A stretch of DNA of 64,000 nucleotides, taken from assembly GCA_013399305.1 (NCBI GenBank), contig VXAI01000038.1, positions 5,734,906 to 5,798,905 on the forward strand, written 5' to 3'. Positions 1 through 10,546 of the stretch are shown in pieces. The stretch's first letter is position 1, and each line of letters begins with the position of its first letter. Both the position numbers and the translations under genes were made by a program. This DNA comes from Rostratula benghalensis (Eukaryota > Chordata > Aves > Charadriiformes > Rostratulidae). The notes under the pieces were generated by a model that saw only the letters and a program-made list of their open reading frames with translations, was not told where the DNA came from and ran no database searches.

Positions 1-286
1 AAATTTAAAAATACAAAATTATACACACAATCTGTGGTCTGCTAGTCCTACAACCTGGTCTGTGCAGACACAATGAATGGTGGAGTCTCCCAGATGGTTT
101 CTTCTACGGAGCTATGCTGGGAGGCTGTGAGAAAGCTTGGCTTCCAGCAGTCTCTTCCACCTGTGCGTTCCCTACTTTGGACGACAACTCTTTCTATTCA
201 TCTCCTTCTAACAGTACAATTGCCATCATTTATTTCTGTAAAACTGTGGAGAAAAGCTCTGAAAGAGCGATGGTCTGGGTACCAAC

Positions 287-382
287 CTTGAGCTGATTCT
301 CGCTTTTCTGAAGCTCTTCTAGGGCAATAGTTAACGCACTTTTGTGTTCCTGCAGCCACATCACAGTGTCCGAGAGCTCACC
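287..382 (-). CDS. TRIM A exon 2 (coiled-coil start)
   Basis: Exactly 96 nt between an AG acceptor (384-383) and a GTTGGT donor (286-281). It encodes 32 residues beginning GELSDTVMWLQEHK and ending SENQLK, an amphipathic coiled-coil segment. Length, phase and donor sequence match exon 2 of TRIM B, which supports the call despite the short exon. Confidence 0.82.
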
Positions 383-3083
383 CTAGCAGATGGAATGACA
401 GCATTGAACTTGATAGCAGGGACACAGCACAGAGAGCTTTAAACCAGACTGGCAGTTTGTGGAGCTGGTGAAATGGCATGGGCTCCTTCTACCTGCCTGC
501 TTTCACCAGTGAGGCCTATGATGAACTACGTTCACTCACTTCCTCATAAAGAGGGCATAATGGAACAGTGATACGATATTGATCAAGTGAACATTGAATT
601 TGGAGTCAATGTTCTATTTTTATACATGTGTAACTTTGTATGTGGTAGGTTAATAAACAACTTTCCCTTTGAATAAGTAAATTCCACTTTAAAGTAATAA
701 CTCTCACTTTATCCGTTAAAGCTCTGGTCCTGACAGAATCTTCACATGTGCCTAATGTGATCCAAATCCTCAGTTCTCCCATCTGTCAGCTGCTGTGAGA
801 TCTGAGGATAACATAATAAGATACCATCTTTTCTGAAGATCAGCGAAACAGCGGTACTTACTCACCCAGCTGTTTATTTTAACAGATAAGATGATCATTG
901 AGTGCTGTTATACTGCAGGAGAACACTTTTCAGAGGGGACAGTAAACCTCGTTTGCAGGGACTACACAGTCTCTGAATGGTTCTGGCTACTCCTGGCTGC
1001 CTCTAGCAGTGTTTTCACACCTCCACCAGCCATGAATGGCCACAACAGACACAGCTGCTGGATTCCTGTTTCTTTAATAAAAAAAAATGCCAAAAAGCTT
1101 AGGTTTTCCGTGAGATGTCTGTCACAGCTGGAAGGTTTTAATTTTTGAAAAATTACAAGACAAAGAATCAAATTTGACCAAGGTTCCTTCCAGCAAAACT
1201 CTTTAATCATTTCTCCTGAAGAGCTGCATTCCTGATTTTCCTGGCTATCCTGGGGAGTTCGAAAAAAACACAACCAAACCCCAAGAGGAATATGCATCTG
1301 AGATCTCCGCTTACCCATGGAGATGGCTTCCCCACAGGCAGGGCAGCGTTGCTCCTTCACCAGCTCCGGGGATGAAGGAAATGGCTACTGCCCTACACAG
1401 CCCGCTTGTTTGGCAGCCCTGAATTTGTTATAGATAACTTGGGGGGGGGGAAGTTAATTTACAATACATAGAACTGGAAAGGATGCTTCCTGTCCTGAGG
1501 TCCAGAGCCAGTCAGGCGTTCCCTGCCCCTGCACTGGGTGGCTGCAGGGTGTTGTGCTTGGGCTCTAAATTGAGCCCAGAAATTCCAAATGCAAGGCAGT
1601 GTGTGCTCATAGCAAACGCATTTTATCCCCTCAGTCTCAGCTGGTTCTGAAGCATTTGAAGGACAGCAGCTGGACTCAAAGGCAGGGTCTCTGTGCCAGC
1701 AGGGGAGGATGGCTCGATGGCTGGGTGACCCTCAGGGTAGAGGGAGGAGGGAGCCAGAGGGAAGGGCCTCCAGTGGGAAAACCTGTTTCCCAACTCCTCT
1801 GTGTGGCAGCACGCACTGCAGGCTGGACCCGCTCAGCCCCAAACACCTCTCTCTGCTCTCCTCCCTCTGCTTAGCCTGCCAGGCTGCTTCGGCAACAGCA
1901 AGGAGGAAAGGAAAAGCAAATTCCAGCACAACACACCAGTCCCCTCTACGGTCAATGCAAAATCACCTGAGCTGTTCCCCCCCCCCCCCCCATCATGGCA
2001 GGCTGAGAGCTTGCGAGGTTGCTCAACCTGGAGAAGAAAAGGCTCCGGGAAGACCTTACAGCCGCTTCCAGTACCTAACGGGGGGGTTATGGGAGAGATG
2101 GGGAGGGACTCTATCAGGGAGCGTAGCGACAGGAAGAGGGGTAACAGTTTAAAACTGAAAGAGGGGAGATTTGGATTAAATATTGGGAAGAAATTTTTCA
2201 CTATGAGAATGGTGAGACCCTGGTACAGGTTGCCCAGGGAAGTTGTAGAGTCCTCATCCCTGGGGATGTTCAAAGCCAGGCTAGATGGGGCTTTGAGCAA
2301 CCTGGTCTAGTGGGAGGGGGGTTGGAACCAGATGATCTTTAAGGTTGCTTCAAACCCAAACCATTCTGTGATTCCCTGTTGAAAGTCTGACTGTGGCTTC
2401 CTCCAGGTCAGTAGTTTGGGACAAACCTGGCAGGAACCGCAGGGATAGGAAAGCCCCCTTACCAGCTGTTTGTCCTGCGCTTCCTTCTGAGTGATGGTGC
2501 TGTGGCCCTTGTGGCACCCCACGATGCAGCAGAGGACACAGATGTATTCCTCCTCATCCTGGCAGTAGCACTCCAGCAGCCTGCCATGCTCCAGACACCT
2601 CCACTCCTTTACTGCACCGCCTGCACCCACCTCCACCAGGATGTGGTCCTGACAGGAAGCCTTGGCGCTGTGCTTTTTCAGATGGGCCTGGCACAAAGAT
2701 GCGTCGCAGCTCAGGCAGGTTTTCACCGCTAGCTGATGCCAATCCAGGCAGAAGTCACAGGGAACCACCTCCTTCTCCCCTTCTGCAGAGTCCTTGCCCT
2801 GTTGTCCTTGGGAAGAGGTGGCCAGAAACGCCTCCACGATGCTGCACAGCTGGAAATTCTTCTGTAGCTCCAGGACGGGCCCCAGCTGGAGCTTGCATAT
2901 GGGGCAGGAGTAAGAGGACTTGGATTGCTGCTGGGCACCCAGAGCCTTCTGGATGCACTGCTTGCAGAAGCTGTGACCGCAGCTCAGCGAGACGGGGTTC
3001 CTGTACAGACACAGGCAGATGGGACAGCTGAGTTCATCCTCCAGGCTGCCACACGCTCCAAATCTTTCCTCAGCCTTTGCCAT
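287..3083 (-). CDS. TRIM A: TRIM25/finTRIM-like RING/B-box E3 ligase, 5' part (exons 1-2)
   Basis: Partial gene; coding pieces are complement(2463..3083) and complement(287..382), with further exons beyond position 1. Exon 1 gives 207 residues: a C3HC4 RING from Cys20 (CPIC, then CGHSFC, then CPIC), B-box 1 (CDFC, CLSC, CQAH, KH) and B-box 2 (CLEH, ECYC, CVLC, CHKGH), all zinc ligands present. Exon 2 is 96 nt and encodes 32 coiled-coil residues, the standard TRIM second-exon size. The ATG at 3083 has G at -3 and +4. The exon 1 donor is CTG/GTAAG and the exon 2 acceptor CTAG/GG; both are phase 0. The family acts as cytoplasmic E3 ubiquitin ligases, often in innate immunity, through the RING. 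The two B-boxes fit the TRIM25-like group; the exact orthologue is not recognised. It is a tandem paralogue of TRIM B, same strand, 1.6 kb away. Substrate is unknown. Confidence 0.88.
383..2462 (-). other. TRIM A intron 1
   Basis: 2.1 kb intron between the RING/B-box exon and the coiled-coil exon. It holds a CR1 3' fragment (about 2018-2375), a G10 run near 1441 and a C-run near 1978-1990. No exon is supported inside it. Confidence 0.8.
2018..2375 (+). mobile_element. CR1 LINE 3' fragment
   Basis: It starts around TTGCTCAACCTGGAGAAGAA and runs through GATTTGGATTAAATATTGGG and CAGGTTGCCCAGGGAAGTTG to CCAGATGATCTTTAAGGTTG and AACCATTCTGTGATTC. These are the conserved blocks of avian CR1 3' ends. 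It is 5'-truncated and non-coding, and lies antisense within TRIM A intron 1. Confidence 0.92.
2463..3083 (-). CDS. TRIM A exon 1 (RING, B-box 1, B-box 2)
   Basis: 621 nt from the ATG to the donor GTAAG at 2462-2458. The reading frame is open throughout and ends in phase 0. It begins MAKAEERFGACG and ends with residues KQL. A CR1 element sits in the intron that follows. Confidence 0.9.
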
Positions 3084-3119
3084 TGCCGCAGAAATGGCGT
3101 TAGCTAATTTGTGAGAAAC

Positions 3120-3131
3120 GAAACTGAAAGG
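3120..3131 (-). promoter_or_regulatory. ISRE-like element upstream of TRIM A
   Basis: The plus strand reads GAAACTGAAAGG, a GAAANNGAAA interferon-stimulated response element core; in gene orientation it is TTTCAGTTTC followed by GTTTCTC. It lies 37 nt 5' of the TRIM A ATG. Such elements bind ISGF3/IRF factors in many TRIM promoters. The same pyrimidine-rich stretch ends in an AG, so it could instead be the tract of a 5' UTR intron. Confidence 0.45.
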
Positions 3132-4674
3132 ACGCTCTTGGCATTGGGCCCCAGCTGGAGATCCAGCCCAGAGGCTGGGAGTGCTTCCTCTTCACCCAGT
3201 GAGAGGCCGGCAGAGACACGCTCCTCACCCCGGGGTCCCCCTGCAAACAGCTCCTGTGGGCTGCTGCAGCCATTTTCAGATGTTTGCCCTCTGTCTTGGC
3301 AGCATCGCTCCATGTGTGAGGCTGGTGGGAACAGGGGGTGCTGGGGAGGGCATGAGAGGGGACGATTCTCCTACAGCCCTCTACCCTCCCAGAAAAATCC
3401 TCAATCCCATGCAAGGGGAGCAAATTAAAGATAAACCCTGGATGAGGGGAGTATGAGCCTGGCCGAGATAAGCCAGGTATTCCCTCAGTTTTGTCTGATT
3501 CCTCTCCATGACAGTTACAGATGCTCCCCGGAAGGTAAAATAGGGGGAACCCAGGTGAAAGTTTTAGTGGAACGTGTTGAGGCTGGTCTCCTCCCTGCAG
3601 CCAGATAACAGGGAAATGAGGACTGGGAAGGGCTCTTGGAAAGGCACTCTAGGATAGGAATATCCCTGTGCCACATCACCAGCCTTGCTTACCTCGCTTT
3701 GTCCCCCAAGATTAGAGAGACAAAATCCCAGCCACTGCAGATGCAGTTATGAGACCCAACTCCGCCTACGTGGTTTTCTGTATCATTTTGGTATATAAAA
3801 TGCAAAACACAAAACACAGCCTCCTTCTTCTAAGACTGAATAAAGATTTCTTTTTGCATACGGAAAATTGTAGTGTCCCTCAAGGTCCATCACGGTTCCT
3901 GCTGGGGCAGAGAGCTCTTGCCTGGGCTGCGTTGTGCAAATACCCTGGCTCTGTCTGAAGGCAGCCGAAGCACAGGAAGAAGGCAGGAATAACATTTCTT
4001 CCTCTCCCATGTGTTTGGGCAATCATAAGGACAAATGAATCCATTATGGCAGAGACTAAAAGCACAGGAGTCTTCCTCTGTATTACTCTTTGCAGTGAGA
4101 CTTTTGTGTAGGTGAGGGGAAAATTAAAAGCGAAGCAGGAAGTTGGCAAGTGATCCATCCGATAGCTCAGGGGGGAGCAGCAGCAGAGAGCAAGGGAAAC
4201 CAGGGGTCTTACTGCCCAGTCTCTACCCACCTCCCCAGCCAGCTTTGCTTCTGCAATGGGCAGCTGAAGTTGTGCAGGATGGGCAGAGGGACTGAAGGAC
4301 GCGTTAGAACAAAGGTCAGCATTGCTCTTTAGCACTTAATGTGCTGTCTACTGTTCTATAAACTAAGTTGCCACTGAGTTCTGCAATCTGTATTACTTTA
4401 ATAACATGCAGCCAACACAGCATTTGATACAGTCAAGCAAAAAGGCAAACTTAATGGTATCTCTATGGTGATTAACAGAACAAGTAAGATAGGAGCTCCT
4501 GCAGTGAGCTGCAGGACACTGGTAAAACCCACAGCGCCCTGCCCTCACCCTGATGAGCTGTCACAGCAACCCAAAATCCCATTTATAAAACACCACTTGA
4601 GCGTGGCCTCCACGCTGTAGACTGTCCCAATACCCAGGCCTAGAAATACAAAACAGCACCTTGTCTCCACATCA
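3132..4674. other. Intergenic: TRIM A upstream / TRIM B 3' flank
   Basis: 1.5 kb between the TRIM A start and the TRIM B stop. No coding exon is supported. The part adjoining 4674 should hold the TRIM B 3' UTR; the part adjoining 3132 should hold the TRIM A promoter. Confidence 0.6.
4397..4402 (-). terminator. Candidate TRIM B poly(A) signal (ATTAAA)
   Basis: ATTAAA in gene orientation, about 275 nt after the TRIM B stop. No canonical AATAAA was noticed closer to the stop. A hexamer alone is weak evidence. Confidence 0.3.
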
Positions 4675-5279
4675 CTACAGGAGTTGCAAATAGCCGTCAG
4701 ATGTACCAAAGGTAGCACGGACAGGATACTTCGAAGGGATGCTTACTCTCTCAATAAGCCTGGGGGTCTCAGCAGCATCTCTTTCCTTGACACATGCATT
4801 ATAAAATGACAGTATGTTTCTTCTGCAGTCTAGCTCTACCCTGACCACTGTGAGGGCTGTAGGAAACTCCTTTTTTGTGATCTCTGTTTGATCAAGGAAC
4901 ACTTGGAGGTAAGCCTGTGTCTTTTGCAGGTAGCACTTGACATTGCCATGAATGATTCCAAGCTCCCAGCAGCTTGCATTGCTGGTGTCCACTTCCCAAA
5001 AGTGACAGCCCTCTGAGAAGCTCTGGTCACTCTCCGTGTGTTGGTTGAAACTGGTACTTCCATTTACTGACCCAAATGAGAATCCCTGTACGTGATGGGT
5101 GGTACCGAACCCTGGATAAGCTTCTTGCCTCACATTGATTGGAGGCGCAAATGAGCATTTGTAGGCTTTCTGGGTTGCTTGTACCCCAAATAGGGAAGAC
5201 CTCTGTGAAGATGCACAGAGTACCTTATCACTCTGCTTCAAATTTAATCCCCGCACTTGAAGAGTCAGATGTTCATGAA
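4675..5279 (-). CDS. TRIM B exon 6 (PRY-SPRY, stop)
   Basis: 605 nt from acceptor TTTCTATAG to the TAG at 4677-4675. It encodes about 200 residues with the SPRY blocks [29 protein letters not shown] and ILSFYN, ending DGYLQLL. The N-terminal PRY part ([18 protein letters not shown]) lacks the usual LDPDTA motif, so this half is atypical. The frame is open to a stop at the expected end of the SPRY fold. Confidence 0.9.
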
Positions 5280-8200
5280 CTATAGAAAGAAAAAAAACCA
5301 AAACAAACACATTAACAGATAATTGTGTGGATTTGCGTACATTCCCATTGCTGAAAGCTACATTTCCCAATCCAAGTCATCCTATCCAAGTCCAACCCAC
5401 CCAAATATTTAAAAGCATATGTTAACTGAAACACCTTCTGCACCTCTCTTAGCTGCTCCTATGTAATTCTAAAGGAGATTGATATCCCATTTCAGGAAAT
5501 GCCGTTCTTTTGCAATCTTAAAGTGTCTTTTTGCCTTTGGTTTCCAACTGCAGCAATTTTTAGGTTTTAGTTTTCCATCATTGTCCTGCAGAGCTTCATT
5601 AGGCCTTTTTAAAAACCTCCCAGATTAACTTCCACATACCACAAAATGTGTGAACAGTAGCACAACCATTTTATAAAAGCTTATTTGCTCAGGATCATTT
5701 GAAGTTATTTTCTAGAACTCTCAAAATTTCCCAGCACAGCCGGTCACAAGAAGTTCATTCTACACTCAGGAATTTGCAGAATGTTTTTATTCAAACCTTC
5801 TCTGGCAGGTAATGAATTTAAAGGCTTTTATGCCACTATTTTGGTATTTTCTGCTCTAGAAGTGACTCCCTTTAGAAAACTGAAAGGGTGACAGTGACTT
5901 GGGCAACCAACCCAAGTTGCTCAGTTGGCATGGATAGCTAGGAAAACATTGAACTGAGGCTTTATAGCCAGAACAGGTCTGGAGTATGCTTACAGGGATG
6001 ATAGAGACTGAGCTCAGGAGTGGTTGTGACCATGGTGTGCTTCTTACTGAACCAAGGCTCTATGGATGGTGGCCACTTAGAATTGCATGTCATGCACCGT
6101 CACACATGCTCTGGATGGAACTGTCTCACCCCAGCTGTCTCTCGCTCCTGTCCCTTGGCTAACTCTCAGCAAGGGCTCAAGCACCATCAAGACAGCACTA
6201 ACAAGGGAACCCTAATTTTTTCAGTGCAGATGGACAAGCATCCCACTGTGCACAGCACCAGCACTGTAAGCCTGATCTCAGAAATATTACAAAAGAGTCG
6301 AATTATCTACCTAGGAAGAGTATTTACATCCTAAGACAAATTCCACCTGCCACTGCTGTAATGAGTTCTCAGTTTTCCCTGCACGTTGAATCAAACTGAT
6401 GCTGCTACAGATAGAAGAGGTGCTGCTATTCTCTGCTCTTAATCCTCCCTGAAAACTCCTAGGACATCCATACCTCTTTAGCCAGAGCCCATTTTAACAG
6501 GCATGTTCTAGAGCGCTGAAGCACCCTGTTATATACACATAACTGAAAATATACATACAGAGTTAATAATCAGTTCACCTAGAGGTACTTGGTGTCTTCT
6601 TACAGTCCTTCCTCAAATGTTTTGTTAGCTTCTCCATCTTGCTCATCACGTAGTGAAATGATCACTTACCAGGTGGTGCATTAAATATGGAGTGCATGTC
6701 TGACAGGAATTGCTGGAAAAGCCTTAGAGTAGCATCTGTTGTTAATTCATCCAAAATAATGGGTGGCTTTGGCAACTGTACATCCGCTTTGTAACAAACC
6801 GATGTGCATTCCCTAAACCACACAGAAAGACATCAGTAGAGGAGCAAGTCATCAGAAAACCATCCCTGAGGCCATCAATAGCTGCATCCCCCCTCCATAT
6901 CCAGCCTCTATGGGGAAAACAAAAAGCAGCTTCTGTCTCTGCTCCCTCTGTGGTTTTACTGGGGTCTTCCCCTCTGATTGTTTTTTTTTCCTCCCCAGAA
7001 CCCCAAATCCCTTCAACGTTGTTAGGATGAAGTTACTCCAGAAACAACACCTGTCCCCTGAAGATCTTGTTTGAGCACCTCTCAGTGCCAGCTGTTGCCA
7101 AGACAGACCCAAGCATCACATTTGTGGTCACAGCAGCAGGAGCTGAAAGCAGTGTCAGGGGCAGCAGCTGGGATGCTGGGAGAGCAAACGAGAAGTGCTG
7201 CGTTATCACAGCCAAGGGGCAACTGCTGCCCCTCAAACGCAGGGCTGGGGAAGCCTGTGTGCATGCAGTGGTGGGCTGTGGTGGAGGAACAGGGCTGGGC
7301 AGGCGCTGGGGAACAGCCCAGGAGAAAAGCTATGATCTTTATAGACTTCACTACGCATTTGTGCTCCTGCCACATTTGCTTCTTACAAGCAGAAGGCAAT
7401 GCAAAGTGGAGGATGACTCAGGATATCTCAGCTCATCCATCCTTTGCGCGGTCATCCAAGAACTTCAATATTCAGGTATGGGGGTTGGACTAGATGATCT
7501 CCAACTCTCCCTTCCAACCCCTACAATTCTGTGTGAATTGCCCTCAGAATGGGTCTCAGGATGGGGAAGGTACAACAAAATAAGGCGTGTTAAGGAGTCA
7601 CACACGAGCGCTGTTAAGATTCTGGGCCTTCTCCAGGTCTCTGAGGAATCCAGGCTCAGAGCATGCTGTCAGTGTGCCTGAGGGGTGGCTGGGTGAGCCC
7701 AGGGAGCTGTGGGCCTGCAGTGTGTGCAGGCTGGGCTAGCAGCCCACACCACTGGACTACCAGTCACCTGAAGCAACATGAAATGCAACAGCAGACCACC
7801 TCAGGAAGAACTTACCTGGCTGGAATTGCTGCAAAAGCCTGCAAAAGACATTTGGAAGCACAATTAACATAGTGCAGGCAAAGGCCAGCCCAACAGCTGA
7901 GTATCTCTGGGAAGGGAGATGCTGCTAGGTACCTTGGTGAAAAGCAGTTGGTCCTTCTGATGTCTCAGAGCTTCTAGCGTCTCTACATCATGACTGGCTG
8001 CATCCTTCTTCTTTTTGTGTTTTTGTGTCTGTGTCTGAATCTCAGAAAGTTGTTGCTCCTCATTGTCACTGAAAACTTTCAGGACCTTTTCTTTTCTGTC
8101 ATCCAGCTGCAAATGCATCTTTTTGAAGAGGCTCTCCAGGTTATTCCTCCTCAGGCTCTCCTTAGTCTAATAAGAAAAGACTTTCAAAGCTGTTAGGGAC

Positions 8201-10546
8201 TGAATCTTACATTTTTCACACTAGCTCTCACTCAGAAAAGAGCCTGGTCTTTTCTGGGCTGAAAGGAGTAACTATTAACTTAGAGCTTCTCCATATGACA
8301 ACAAACCAAGATGTTCCCCTGACAGCAGAAAAGCCAAGTAACCCAAGTGGCCTTCCCCAGCACCTGACCAGAAAAAGATTAAAGAGCAGTGCTGCTTCTT
8401 GCACAATGCTTGCTGAAACCTTTCCACTGTACATGTATTTCCTTATTCTGGTATTTTTCTACCCATACATTTGGTCCTTTTAGAGGTGGGTGAGGAAAAA
8501 CAGTTTCTCTGCTTCCTGCCTCCACCAAGCTTCCTTCACTGTCTGAAAGCAGCCACCCTGCCAGGAAGGACACTGCCAACGGGTACGGTTTTGTCTTCAG
8601 GCCAGAAGGGAACATTTCCTTTGCCCAATGCCAGGACTTCAGGTCCCATTACTTTTGCTGGTGAAGGAGGGCAAGTGCCCATTCTGCATAAGCAGAGTGA
8701 ACCATAATTTGTGTTAAATTCCCTGCACTTTCAGAGCTTTTAGGTAGGCACTTGCATGCTAGGAGTGAAAATCAGGCACTTTGGAGCAACTTCTTAGAAC
8801 CACAGGCTAACCTAAAGGGATTTTTTTGTTGTAAACATGAATAAAATCGCTATGGCCTGTATCTTTTCCATTAAAATTTTAGGGTCTGCAAATTGAAGCT
8901 GGTTGGGGAAACAAAGGCCCATCACCATCCACCAATCATGAGGCATGGCCTTAACAGCAACTTTCAAGTTCTAAGGTCTTTTAGAAACTAAGAATGTGTT
9001 TCCTAGACTGCTAAGCAAGTTTTTTATCATCCTCCCTCAAAGAAGAAACCTAGAAGATATCTCAGAAACCATCCAAGAACTAAAAAAAAAAAAAAAGCTT
9101 CAGAATCCATGATCTAGGGAAGGGCAAAAGAAAAACTTATCTGATCAGCTATCAGCATACAACTATCCTCAAAGTGATATTGGGACCTTGGAACACACCA
9201 ACCTTTACTTCCTCCTCCTGTTCTTGCAGGTTTGCTATGATTTTGTCCAGTGCAGCTTCTTCTGTTTTCACTGTTTCCAGAATTTCAGCTAAAGCACTCT
9301 ATAAAAACAGAGGGAGGTATCAGGATAGGACCAACATACATGCACAAGATCAGGAGATTTATGGAAATGGGTTAAACTAGACCTGGAAAAAAATTTGTTC
9401 ACGGCATGCTCCCAGGACAAATCAATACATAAAGGCTTACTGGAAGATTTTATCCCTGAGCAAATACCACAATTACAAACCCAGGAAAGATCTTTTGAAA
9501 CCAAAAACTCTTCATGTACAATCGCCACACGTAAAGCTACTTTCAGTGCTGCCAGCTTCTTTTCTGTTGCTCTGTCATTAATTTTCCTCCCATAAACGTG
9601 GCTCAGGCCCATCTTCCAGGTTGAAAGTGCACCAAGGACTAAAAGTGTAGCCACAAGTAGTTGGTCCCTCTGGTTTGGGAAGAAAGTGTTTGTAACATCT
9701 TGTTTCATACCCAGAGGGGCAAGGCCGGAGGGAATCTGGGGCAAAACTAGGAATAAAAGCCCAATATCCCAACCTGGAGATTCAGCCTCACTCTGAGTCC
9801 GCAGACGTGAAACTAAGGAGATGTTTCATCCCTGCACTGCGGGCAGCTCTCCATGCCACAGACCCCCGGGGTTTTCCTAGGGCAATCTGTGTCCAGGCCA
9901 CCATCCTGCAGCCTCTTACCTGTCCTTGGACAAAAGCCTCCTCCAAAGTGATGATCTCATGGTTCTTGTGGGAGCTGGTGATACAGCACAGCATGCAGAT
10001 GCAGACCAAATCTGTCTTGCAGTAGCACTCCAGCACTTTCCCATGCTGGGGGCACCTCATCTCAGCCAGAACGTGAGCATCACAGGTGTCCATCAGAATA
10101 TGGTCTTTCAGGGGACTCTTTGAGCTGTGCTTGCTCAGGTGGGCTTGGCAGAGGGAGGCCTCGCAGGTCAGGCAGGTCTTCACGGCTGGCTGAGGCTCCT
10201 GGAGGCAGAAATCACACGGGATGACCCTGTCCTGCTGGCCCGAACCTTCCTCCATGTCTTTGCCTTGCCCTTTCTGCTTTTCCGCGTTTTGGTCGTCCAA
10301 GAACTTCTGCACAATACTGCGGAGCTGGACGTTGGGCTGCAGCTCCAGGGCGGGGTCAGTCTGGGCACCACAGAGGGGGCAACGGAAGGGGTCCTGCGGG
10401 CACGGCCTCCGGCCGCTGGCCTCCTGGATGCAGCCCCTGCAGAAGCTGTGGCCGCAGCCCAGGGACACGGGGGTGCTGTAAATGCCCAGGCAGATGGGAC
10501 ACGTCAGCTCCTCCTCCAGCGCAGCCACCGCATCCGCCCGGGCCAT
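4675..10546 (-). CDS. TRIM B: complete TRIM25/finTRIM-like E3 ubiquitin ligase
   Basis: Coding join on the minus strand: 9920..10546, 9203..9298, 7933..8166, 7816..7838, 6670..6812, 4675..5279; total 1728 nt, 575 aa plus TAG. The 96/234/23-nt exon series is the hallmark of RBCC-SPRY TRIM genes. Domains: RING at residues 16-59 (CPIC, CGHSFC, CPLC), B-box 1 from about 111 (CDFC, CLTC, CQAH, KH), B-box 2 about 165-205 (CPQH, ECYC, CMLC, HKNH), coiled coil about 210-320, PRY-SPRY about 375-575 with CHFWEV, WELGI and LSFYN blocks. The RING would transfer ubiquitin and the SPRY would recognise a partner. Start: ATG at 10546 with G at -3 and +4. It is intact, with no stop or frameshift across junctions. 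Two B-boxes favour a TRIM25-like assignment; no specific orthologue is recognised and the substrate is unknown. Confidence 0.9.
5280..6669 (-). other. TRIM B intron 5
   Basis: 1.39 kb AT-rich intron between the linker exon and the SPRY exon. No coding or repeat feature can be supported in it. Confidence 0.8.
6670..6812 (-). CDS. TRIM B exon 5 (linker before SPRY)
   Basis: 143 nt: one base completing Arg, 47 codons ([20 protein letters not shown] onward to SIFNAPP), then one base that completes Val in exon 6. Acceptor TTTAG, donor GTAAGT. The PPIILDEL segment resembles the TRIM linker that precedes PRY-SPRY. Confidence 0.88.
6813..7815 (-). other. TRIM B intron 4
   Basis: 1.0 kb intron containing a small CR1 tail near 7480-7533. 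No other exon is supported. Confidence 0.8.
7480..7533 (+). mobile_element. CR1 LINE 3' tail fragment
   Basis: The stretch GGGTTGGACTAGATGATCTC followed by CTTCCAACCCCTACAATTCT is the diagnostic CR1 tail. Only about 55 bp can be recognised; the rest is absent or too diverged to read by eye. Confidence 0.8.
7816..7838 (-). CDS. TRIM B exon 4 (23-nt microexon)
   Basis: Exactly 23 nt between acceptor TTTTGCAG and donor GTAAGT, encoding AFAAIPA plus two bases of an Arg codon. A 23-nt fourth exon is diagnostic of this TRIM gene architecture and keeps the frame between exons 3 and 5. Confidence 0.9.
7933..8166 (-). CDS. TRIM B exon 3 (coiled-coil, 234 nt)
   Basis: 234 nt if the TTAG acceptor at 8168-8167 is used, giving [20 protein letters not shown] onward to LLFTK and donor AAG/GTACCT. 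An AG six bases further in would give 228 nt in the same frame. The segment is strongly coiled-coil with a lysine run (KKKK). 231-234 nt is the usual size for this TRIM exon. Confidence 0.88.
8167..9202 (-). other. TRIM B intron 2
   Basis: 1.04 kb intron, AT-rich, with a short A-run near 9083-9096. No other feature is seen. Confidence 0.85.
9203..9298 (-). CDS. TRIM B exon 2 (coiled-coil, 96 nt)
   Basis: 96 nt, acceptor TTTTTATAG and donor AAG/GTTGGT, phase 0 at both ends. It encodes 32 residues beginning [19 protein letters not shown] and ending QEQEEEVK, a clear heptad-type coiled coil. Confidence 0.9.
9299..9919 (-). other. TRIM B intron 1
   Basis: 621-nt intron with donor GTAAGA and acceptor TTTTTATAG. 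Nothing else is supported inside. Confidence 0.85.
9920..10546 (-). CDS. TRIM B exon 1 (RING, B-box 1, B-box 2)
   Basis: 627 nt, 209 codons, from [20 protein letters not shown] to residues FVQGQ, ending CAG/GTAAGA in phase 0. All cysteine and histidine ligands of the RING and both B-boxes are present. It is very GC-rich at its 5' end, in contrast to the AT-rich later exons. Confidence 0.93.

Noticed and set aside
1303..1380. CPACGEAIS-containing frame on the minus strand in TRIM A intron 1, followed by GTAAGC
   Set aside because: It looks like a zinc knuckle followed by a donor, but it has only one Cys pair, no matching acceptor, and would disrupt the standard exon 1 to 96-nt exon 2 join.
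6714..6736. Sequence resembling the 23-nt TRIM exon 4 inside TRIM B exon 5
   Set aside because: It resembles the microexon by sequence, but no GT donor follows and the surrounding 143-nt exon is in frame with proper splice sites.
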